A stretch of 64,000 bases of DNA, taken from the NCBI GenBank assembly GCA_964607835.1, contig CAZSLL010000005.1, positions 1 to 64,000 of the forward strand. The letters are read 5' to 3'. A program made the position numbers and the translations under genes. The stretch is from DAOVFN01 sp964607835. GTDB taxonomy: Archaea > Aenigmatarchaeota > Aenigmatarchaeia > QMZP01. The notes beneath the pieces are model-generated. The model made no database searches and was not told the DNA's origin. It worked only from the letters and a program-made list of their open reading frames with translations. Of the stretch, positions 58,748 through 64,000 are shown one piece after another. The first letter of the stretch is position 1; each line of letters opens with the position of its first letter.

Positions 58748-59113
58748 TTATATCAGGTCCGGGTCTCCTCCTGATTCCAGGTACTGCCTCACGTCCCTGC
58801 TGCCCCATGCGCCAGGCCTTGGACCAGGCCTGTGCAAGGAAGGGTTCCTGTTACCGTATATCATGATGACGTTGCCTTTGCCATGGGCACCGTAGCTCTG
58901 CTCCAGGTCCATCTCTCCCCAATGGGCAGTGCCTTTTTCCATGGCACGCAGCTCAGGGTCAATGTTTGCCGAAAGGCGTCCTTTCATCAGGAAATCCCTT
59001 GTAACCGGAATCTCTGTGTCGGGGATTTCCTGACCAGAAGGCCCGGTATCGCCTATGATTTCAACGTCTCCGTATTTACCGGGCTTCACGGTCTCTATCC
59101 TCGAGTCATCCAT
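58748..59113 (-). CDS. Uncharacterised protein inserted between rps19 and rpl22, 121 aa
   Basis: Not recognised. Acidic and Gly/Pro-rich (VEIIGDTGPSGQEIPDTEIP, HRPGPRPGAWGSRDVRQYLE), no TM, no Cys. Gaps of about 10 bp on both sides place it in the operon, where archaea normally have rps19-rpl22 adjacent. It may be a lineage-specific ribosomal or regulatory protein. Confidence 0.55.
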   Translation of the reverse strand: MDDSRIETVKPGKYGDVEIIGDTGPSGQEIPDTEIPVTRDFLMKGRLSANIDPELRAMEKGTAHWGEMDLEQSYGAHGKGNVIMIYGNRNPSLHRPGPRPGAWGSRDVRQYLESGGDPDLI

Positions 59114-59123
59114 GCTTTCACCT

Positions 59124-59507
59124 CTACTTCAGGGGCACGTACTTGCTGGACCTGGTGGCGCCGAATCCAGGCGATGAGTGCTTGACCATCTTCCTGGTGG
59201 TCACGAACTCCCCAATCCTGTTTCCGAGGTGCTCGGGCCTTATGTCCAGCGTGACGTACTCCTTTCCGTTGTACACCCCCAGCTTCGCTCCGAGCAGCTG
59301 GGGCACTATAACCATCTCCCTGGCGTGGGTCTTCCTGAACTTGTCCGGGTTCTTCTGGACCTTCTCCAGGAGCTTCTTCTCGGTCTCAGTGAAGCCCCTC
59401 TTAAGGCTCCTCCTCTCCCTGGAGCCGCAGAGCTTGGCGAACTCCTCGACCGGCATTCCCTTGAGCTGGTCCAGGCCAACTCCCCTGAAAGTGAATTCCC
59501 TTGCCAT
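59124..59507 (-). CDS. rps19: Ribosomal protein uS19
   Basis: 127 aa: EFTFRGVGLDQLKGMPVEEF, THAREMVIVPQLLGAKLGVY and RPEHLGNRIGEFVTTRKMVK. The start at 59507 matches family N-termini. Confidence 0.94.
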   Translation of the reverse strand: MAREFTFRGVGLDQLKGMPVEEFAKLCGSRERRSLKRGFTETEKKLLEKVQKNPDKFRKTHAREMVIVPQLLGAKLGVYNGKEYVTLDIRPEHLGNRIGEFVTTRKMVKHSSPGFGATRSSKYVPLK

Positions 59508-59522
59508 GTTAATCCTTTCCTT

Positions 59523-59574
59523 CCGCTTCCAGCCAACCCCGGTTCCCTGGGAACCGGCAGGCAATCGGAAGCGG
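59523..59574 (-). terminator. Nested perfect hairpin between rps11 and rps19
   Basis: Outer arms CCGCTTCC (59523-59530)/GGAAGCGG (59567-59574) enclose an inner stem CCGGTTCCC/GGGAACCGG (59539-59557). It fills the 73-bp intergenic gap. Could be a terminator/attenuator or a protein-binding leader marking the junction of two formerly separate operons (S13-S4-S11 and S19-L22-S3). No U-tract follows. Confidence 0.5.
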
Positions 59575-59580
59575 CATGCT

Positions 59581-59997
59581 TTAGACTCTCCTTCCCCTCC
59601 TGCCCCCGGCCTTCCTGGTGGTGTCGTGGGGTATTGGGGTCACGTCCTCAATCTTTCCAATCCTGAGGCCTCCCCTTACCAGGGCCCTTATGGCGGGCTG
59701 GGCACCCTGGCCTGGCATCCTTTTCTTGTGGCCTCCCGGGGCGCGTATCCTGAGGTGGATTCCCATGATTCCCTTGTTCAGGGCGTCACTGGCCGCCTTC
59801 TTGGCAGCAATCATGGCAGGGAACGGGGAGCCCTTGTCCTTGTCCCTGTTGGTGACCATGCCCCCGCTGAACTTGGATATGGTCTCGGCTCCTGTGAGGT
59901 CTGTGATGTGGATGACCGTGTTGTTCTCTGAGGAATATATATGGGCTACTCCCCACCTTCTCCTGGGCTGCTGGGCCTGCTCTTCCATGTCATCCAC
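59581..59997 (-). CDS. rps11: Ribosomal protein uS11
   Basis: 138 aa: WGVAHIYSSENNTVIHITDL, MIAAKKAASDALNKGIMGIH and the C-terminal PIPHDTTRKAGGRRGRRV. Overlaps rps4 by 8 bp, standard S13-S4-S11 order. Confidence 0.97.
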   Translation of the reverse strand: MDDMEEQAQQPRRRWGVAHIYSSENNTVIHITDLTGAETISKFSGGMVTNRDKDKGSPFPAMIAAKKAASDALNKGIMGIHLRIRAPGGHKKRMPGQGAQPAIRALVRGGLRIGKIEDVTPIPHDTTRKAGGRRGRRV

Positions 59998-60445
59998 CCC
60001 TTATCCTTATCTTTCCCTCTTCCTCGCTCTCCACGAGGTAGGAGGGGAACTTCACCCTCCTGTCATCAATCATGACGTTTCCGTGTGTTACCATCTGCCT
60101 GGCGTGCAGAGGGGTCTGGGCCAGCCTCATCTTGGAAACCACTGTCTGGAGCCTCCTGTCCAGTATGCTTGTTATCTGAAGGGCGAGCACGTCATCGAGC
60201 TCTGCCTGCTTGCTGAGCATCCCCAGCTTCACGAGCCTGTCGAGCAGGGTCTTCTGCTTTTCAGGGTCCTCTGCAGAGATGAGCTCCCTGGCCCTTCGCC
60301 TGAACTGCCTCAGTATCTCCTGTGCCCTCCAGAATTCCCTCTTGCTCCTGAGGCCGTAGTTGCGCATGAGGTTCTTCTCCTCTTCTATCCTGATGGAGTC
60401 GTAGGGCTTCTTGGGCCGCTTGAACTTCTTCCTGATGGTCCTCAT
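59990..60445 (-). CDS. rps4: Ribosomal protein uS4
   Basis: 151 aa: KFKRPKKPYDSIRIEEEKNL, REFWRAQEILRQFRRRAREL and the S4 domain with DRRLQTVVSKMRLAQTPLHA. Normal archaeal length is about 160-180 aa. Confidence 0.95.
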   Translation of the reverse strand: MRTIRKKFKRPKKPYDSIRIEEEKNLMRNYGLRSKREFWRAQEILRQFRRRARELISAEDPEKQKTLLDRLVKLGMLSKQAELDDVLALQITSILDRRLQTVVSKMRLAQTPLHARQMVTHGNVMIDDRRVKFPSYLVESEEEGKIRIRGG

Positions 60446-60449
60446 GCTA

Positions 60450-60917
60450 TCACTTGCCTCCCTTCTTCCTGCTCACGCCCACGGTCTTGCCCCTCCTGAA
60501 GGCGCCCCTGGTCCTCTGGCCCCTCACCGGAAGGTGCTGGATGTGCCTGACACCCCGGTAGGTCTTGTTCTTCTTCATCCTGTCAATATCCATCTTCTGT
60601 GTGAAGTCGAGGTTGGACACAGAAAAGTGGGAGGTCCTCCCGGTAACGGGGTCGAGCCTCCTGTTAAACATCCACTCAGGGATGCTGTGCTTGTGGGGAT
60701 TGAGAATTATCTCCTCGAGTTGCTTGAGCTCGGCTTCGGTCAGGTCAGCGAGCTTCTTGTCGCCAAAGCCCGATATCTTGCATATGGCGTTGGAGAACAT
60801 GAACGACACGCCCTTCACGCTTCTTATGGCTGTCTTCACGGGCTTGCTTCCGTCGATGTTGGTCTCTGCAAGCCTGATAATCTGCTGCGTGGGTTTGCGT
60901 GTCCTGTCCTCGGCCAT
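60450..60917 (-). CDS. rps13: Ribosomal protein uS13
   Basis: 155 aa: QQIIRLAETNIDGSKPVKTA, SNAICKISGFGDKKLADLTE and the basic C-terminal RGVRHIQHLPVRGQRTRGAF. First gene of the supercluster. A TATA (ATTTAAAT) at about 61031-61038 gives a leader of roughly 85 nt. Confidence 0.95.
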   Translation of the reverse strand: MAEDRTRKPTQQIIRLAETNIDGSKPVKTAIRSVKGVSFMFSNAICKISGFGDKKLADLTEAELKQLEEIILNPHKHSIPEWMFNRRLDPVTGRTSHFSVSNLDFTQKMDIDRMKKNKTYRGVRHIQHLPVRGQRTRGAFRRGKTVGVSRKKGGK

Positions 60918-61030
60918 GGTAAGCTCCCTCCGGCTCTTGCGTGCCGGGAGCGGTATAGCGTCAATAGACGCCTGCAATGATGGCAAAACCGCTGCCATCA
61001 AAAAGCCATGTCATTAGTATGAGGTAAGGT

Positions 61031-61039
61031 ATTTAAATG
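61031..61039 (-). promoter_or_regulatory. TATA box of the ribosomal supercluster
   Basis: ATTTAAATG (top strand) about 115 bases before rps13 and just after the sigma-like gene's stop codon (61053). This archaeal-type promoter shows that TBP/TFB transcription is used for the operon. Confidence 0.5.
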
Positions 61040-61052
61040 TGTTGGGAAGGTT

Positions 61053-61919
61053 TTATTGCAGAATATGGCTGAGCTTTATTGCATCAGGATTTTTCCTGAG
61101 CTTCCTTTTGGCCTTCTCAATCTTCTGCCTAACAGCCTCGCCGCTATCCAGGTATTTCTCGGCAATTTCCCTGGGCCTAAGCTTATTGAACACATTCTCC
61201 TCGAAATATACCCTCTCCCATGTGTCCAGTGACGAGAGTATATTATCGCAGAGCCCCGCCATCTGCTCTTTCGCCGCCTCATCTTCTGGCAGGCTGTCTA
61301 CTGAAGGCACAAAGTCTATAAGCGAAGCATCGCTTTCAGGAAAAGAGGCATCAAGGCTAAGGTAGTATGGATGGCCCGCATTGTTGCGCATCAGCTCAAG
61401 CTCATAAAGGCTGAATGTGGCGTCAATCTCTCTCTGGATTTCCTCTGCATTCTCAGGGATTCTCTGCATATCCTCGAGCATACCCAGATACCTGCGAATC
61501 CTTTTCTGGAGAATTGGCCCGATCCTGTATGCCCCCCTGTTGTCTGTGATATAGCTGAATATTTTAAATCTTATCCAAGAGGTAAGATATGTGCTCGGCA
61601 TTAAGCCCCTTTCGGGCTCGTATTTCTCCAGGCCCCTCAGAAGCCCCATGTTTCCCTCCTGAACGAGATCCATTAACGGGAACCCGGGCCCAGAATACAT
61701 TCCTGCAACCTGCCTGACCATCCTCTGGCATCCCTCGACAAGCTCTTCCCTGGCTTTGCTGGCAGACTCTTTGTCACCGTTTTTCATGGCAAAGTGAACC
61801 GAATCAAAGGCTTGCTTGTCAAAATAGAGCCTTCCCGAGAAATCTGCCTCCTTGCTGTAATGATACTCAGTGTCATCGGTATGGAAAGGCCCTGTATAGG
61901 GCTTGCTTCTCTGTTTCAT
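61053..61919 (-). CDS. Bacterial-type sigma-70-family factor
   Basis: 288 aa. Region 2 (about 58-134): QRMVRQVAGMYSGPGFPLMD followed by LVQEGNMGLLRGLEKYEPERG and STYLTSWIRFKIFSYI, the sigma2 core-binding and -10 recognition helices (Trp115). Region 3-like helices at 135-180 (ILQKRIRRYLGMLEDMQRIP). Region 4 (about 231-276): LDTWERVYFEENVFNKLRPR then REIAEKYLDSGEAVRQKIEK and KRKLRK, the helix-turn-helix for -35 contact. Region 1.1 is absent. Base use and neighbours are like the rest of the window, arguing against a contaminating contig. Archaea use TBP/TFB, so its core-enzyme partner is unclear. Confidence 0.85.
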   Translation of the reverse strand: MKQRSKPYTGPFHTDDTEYHYSKEADFSGRLYFDKQAFDSVHFAMKNGDKESASKAREELVEGCQRMVRQVAGMYSGPGFPLMDLVQEGNMGLLRGLEKYEPERGLMPSTYLTSWIRFKIFSYITDNRGAYRIGPILQKRIRRYLGMLEDMQRIPENAEEIQREIDATFSLYELELMRNNAGHPYYLSLDASFPESDASLIDFVPSVDSLPEDEAAKEQMAGLCDNILSSLDTWERVYFEENVFNKLRPREIAEKYLDSGEAVRQKIEKAKRKLRKNPDAIKLSHILQ

Positions 61920-61976
61920 CTTCTGTCTGGTTCTTTTCGGAAATATTTAAAGCCTTGCTCAGTCAGTGTATATGCC

Positions 61977-62579
61977 ATGGAAACGAGGATGGCGCTGGTG
62001 AGGCACGGAGACGCGGGCTATCCCTGGGGGACCCTGGTTGGGTCCACTGACGCTGAGCTGGCTGAGGGGGCCCTGGAGAAGGCGGGTAAGGTCGGGAAGA
62101 GGCTTAAGGCAGAGGGCCTGTCTGCCCTTTATTCGAGCGCCCTGAAGAGGGCCTGGAAGACAGCAGAGGCCATCGGAAAGGAAACCGGACTGGAAAATGA
62201 AAGGATAAGGGAGCTCAACGAGATAAGCTTCGGCAGGCTGGAGGGCAAGTTCAAGGGCAAAATCATGGAGACCTGGCCCACCTTCGAGGAGGAGTTCAGG
62301 AAGGACCCCTGGGGGTTCAGGTTCCCTGGGGGCGAGACCTTTACCGAGGTGAGGGAGAGGACACTGCCAGTAGTGGAGGAGCTCTTCAGGAGACACGAGG
62401 GCAAGGCATTCTGCGTGGTGGCCCATGGTGACGTCAACCTCATACTGTTATCCGCACTGACCGGGATGCCCGTAATGGAGGCCATGGACAGGGGGCTTCC
62501 CAACCTGGCCACCCTGTTCTTTAAAAAGAATAGGGACAAGATTGCACTGGAGAAGAGCTGGGGGATTCAGTATGAGTGA
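61977..62579 (+). CDS. Histidine phosphatase (phosphoglycerate mutase/CobC-like)
   Basis: Catalytic ALVRHGDAGYP (RHG), YSSALKRAWKTAEAI, EISFGRLEGK and VVAHGDVNLILL (second His). About 200 aa. Divergent from the sigma-like gene with 57 bp between. Overlaps aIF2-beta by 8 bp. Substrate unknown; relatives dephosphorylate sugars or alpha-ribazole phosphate. Confidence 0.88.
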   Translation: METRMALVRHGDAGYPWGTLVGSTDAELAEGALEKAGKVGKRLKAEGLSALYSSALKRAWKTAEAIGKETGLENERIRELNEISFGRLEGKFKGKIMETWPTFEEEFRKDPWGFRFPGGETFTEVRERTLPVVEELFRRHEGKAFCVVAHGDVNLILLSALTGMPVMEAMDRGLPNLATLFFKKNRDKIALEKSWGIQYE

Positions 62580-62979
62580 TTACGAGAAACTTCTGGAAAG
62601 GGGGCTGAAAAAGGTCCCGGACAAGCAGAAGGCGGCCGACAGGTTCGTCATGCCCACCTCAAGAATCCAGAAGTCAGGGAGCAGGAGCATTATCACGAAT
62701 TTCCAGGAGATAGCGGGGGCGCTGAGGAGGGAGCCGAAGCACCTCATGAAGTTCCTCCTCAAGGAACTGGCCACCTCAGGAGAGCTCAAAGGCCCTGCAC
62801 TGGAGGTCCAGGGAGGGTTCAGCGCTGATATAGTGAACAAGAAGCTGGACAAGTACGTGGTCAGCTACGTGCGGTGCCCGGAGTGCGGTAAGCACGACAC
62901 CAACCTGGTCAAGGAGAAAGGCACCTTGCTCATAAAGTGCGAGGTGTGCGGGGCCAGGGAGCCTGTGAGCAAGGTTTAG
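62572..62979 (+). CDS. eif2b: Translation initiation factor aIF2 beta subunit
   Basis: 135 aa: SIITNFQEIAGALRREPKHL, KFLLKELATSGEL and the zinc ribbon CPECGKHDT / IKCEVCGAREPV. Part of the aIF2 complex delivering initiator tRNA. The start at 62572 lies inside the end of the upstream gene. Confidence 0.95.
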   Translation: MSDYEKLLERGLKKVPDKQKAADRFVMPTSRIQKSGSRSIITNFQEIAGALRREPKHLMKFLLKELATSGELKGPALEVQGGFSADIVNKKLDKYVVSYVRCPECGKHDTNLVKEKGTLLIKCEVCGAREPVSKV

Positions 62980-63024
62980 CCTGCAAGGTTATTAACGCAT
63001 AGAGCGATTCTTTTTATCAGGGAG

Positions 63025-63450
63025 ATGTTTCACATGAGCAGGAAGTACAGGTTCATAGACGATTTGACGTCTGACGTCATGTTCGAGGCCAAAGGGAAGG
63101 ACCTGAAGGAGGTATTCGAGAACGCTGCAGAGGCCATGTTCACGGTAATATGCCAGCTGGAGAAGGTGGGGCAGAAGGAGAGCAGGGAGGTCGAGGTCAC
63201 GGGCAGGGACCAGGCTGACCTGCTGTTCAACTGGCTCCAGGAGCTAATCGCCCTTGTGGACATCGAGGGCATGTTCTTTTCCGGGTTCGAGGTGAAGGAA
63301 ATCGGGCCCAGAAAGCTGAAGGCAACGGTGAGGGGGGAGCCCGTGACGCCTGAGAAAGGGGAGACCGTGGTCAAGGCACTCACCTACTACGGGTTCTCGC
63401 TCAGGGAGAACAAGGAAGGGTTTGTTGCCAGGGTGAGCCTGGACATATAA
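63025..63450 (+). CDS. Archease
   Basis: About 140 aa: FIDDLTSDVMFEAKGKDLKE, FENAAEAMFTVICQL, LLFNWLQELIALVDIEGMFF and VKALTYYGFSLRENKEGF. Archease activates the RNA ligase RtcB that joins tRNA exons. RtcB and the splicing endonuclease are not in the window, but three intron-bearing tRNAs are. The start at 63025 or 63034. Confidence 0.9.
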   Translation: MFHMSRKYRFIDDLTSDVMFEAKGKDLKEVFENAAEAMFTVICQLEKVGQKESREVEVTGRDQADLLFNWLQELIALVDIEGMFFSGFEVKEIGPRKLKATVRGEPVTPEKGETVVKALTYYGFSLRENKEGFVARVSLDI

Positions 63451-63478
63451 CACCATTATATCTTTGCACCGCCAAGAG

Positions 63479-63787
63479 CTACCTTTTCTCGAGTGAGTTC
63501 AGCGCCCGGTACACCTTATTGGAGAAGTTCTCAGGCCTGGGGGTCTGTGCATTGCCCTCGAGTTCGTACATCCTCATGAGCAAGTCAACCCCGGGCTGGC
63601 CCGCCTCTGAGTCAAGGCCGTCCGGGAAGACCTGCAGGTGCCCGCCTGACTCAACCAGGCCCCTCATGAAATCCAGGTCTGCGTTATAGGCAAACAAGAG
63701 ATCAGGCCTTCTGATGACTGATATACTGTCCCCGACTGCATCGAACAGCTGTCTGTAGGTGGCCATCTTAGGCAAGGTATTTGTCAC
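63479..63787 (-). CDS. Uncharacterised protein, 102 aa
   Basis: Not recognised. Soluble, helical (ATYRQLFDAVGDSISVIRRP) with an acidic middle; the real start may be the ATG at 63763. A minus-strand TATA (TTTATAAATG) at about 63793-63802 supports expression. Confidence 0.5.
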   Translation of the reverse strand: MTNTLPKMATYRQLFDAVGDSISVIRRPDLLFAYNADLDFMRGLVESGGHLQVFPDGLDSEAGQPGVDLLMRMYELEGNAQTPRPENFSNKVYRALNSLEKR

Positions 63788-63825
63788 CGAACATTTATAA
63801 ACCCAGCATGTATACTATGCATATT

Positions 63826-63895
63826 GCGTGTGCCCGACGCAACCGGCTGTTTCGGGGAAGCAGTTTCGAACACGGCCGGCGTATACGGGCGCAGG
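63826..63895 (+). ncRNA. Possible structured RNA near the window end
   Basis: GTGCCCG pairs with CGGGCGC and an inner CCGGC with GCCGG, forming one extended hairpin after an AT-rich stretch (TGTATACTATGCATATT). No T-arm or anticodon arm can be found, so not a tRNA in this form. The remaining sequence to 64000 shows no gene; the RNA may continue beyond the window. Confidence 0.25.
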
Positions 63896-64000
63896 GCAAA
63901 GCCTTTCAGGCTCTTGTTCTCGTCTTGTAAATGAGGAAATATAACAGTGTTATATCGGCTTGCAGAGCCGTCACTGTACAGAGAAGGATGTGATTGAAAT

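Overview
The window is a chromosomal segment of an archaeon. The evidence is an archaeal/eukaryotic-type ribosomal set (S4e, S6e, S26e, L30e, L40e), aEF1A, aRF1, aIF1, aIF2-beta, Rpo3 with an Fe-S domain, archaeal NusA, Cbf5, Rnp1, TATA-type promoters with short leaders, and tRNAs with introns. Small gene sizes, a short Rad50, KaiC-like ATPases, MopE-type surface proteins and a bacterial sigma-70-like gene together suggest a DPANN-type lineage, possibly Diapherotrites/Iainarchaeota-like. That placement is inference only.

Layout. 1-605: little assignable. 606-7284 (minus): HAD phosphatase, KaiC-like ATPase and two large exported, membrane-anchored proteins. 7376-9502: type 2 IPP isomerase and two small membrane proteins. 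9530-12749 (minus): Get3, an intron-bearing tRNA-Cys followed by a tandem repeat array, a transglycosylase-like protein and Cbf5. 12844-13333: L40e and S26e. 13387-19384: TadC/TadA secretion pair and a KaiC/roadblock/GTPase signalling cluster. 19943-35631: aRF1, a giant Cys-rich surface protein, S16 protease, TatD, RqcH, DHH phosphoesterase, tRNA-Ser with three introns, aEF1A, cis-prenyltransferase and PHP enzyme. 35688-36517: tRNA-Leu with an intron, two hairpin repeats and a histone-like protein. 36637-40088: a surface-modification cluster (SGNH hydrolase, carbamoyltransferase, DUF5989) with nonsense codons and a G-tract frameshift. 40142-48736: site-2 protease, S6e, OB-fold protein, GT81-like enzyme, Rad50 and small proteins. 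48775-60917 (minus): one long translation/transcription supercluster, S13-S4-S11-S19-L22-S3-L29-aIF1-Rnp1-S17-L14-L24-S4e-L5-S14-S8-L30e-NusA-Rpo3-S12-S7. 61053-63787: sigma-70-like factor, histidine phosphatase, aIF2-beta, archease and an unknown.

The most unusual content falls in four groups. (1) A bacterial sigma-70-family protein lies directly upstream of the ribosomal supercluster. (2) Three tRNAs are interrupted by six introns in total, including D-loop, T-loop and variable-arm introns. Three of these introns share one structured repeat, which also forms a tandem array at the 3' end of tRNA-Cys. (3) Two families of 18-nt hairpin-forming units are read in the same frame (PPKRGE or PAQKAE) in at least five unrelated proteins, four of them ribosomal or nucleic-acid related. 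(4) The aRF1 reads GGWSQ where GGQ is expected. The nearby archease (a tRNA-ligase activator) fits a lineage with heavy tRNA splicing.
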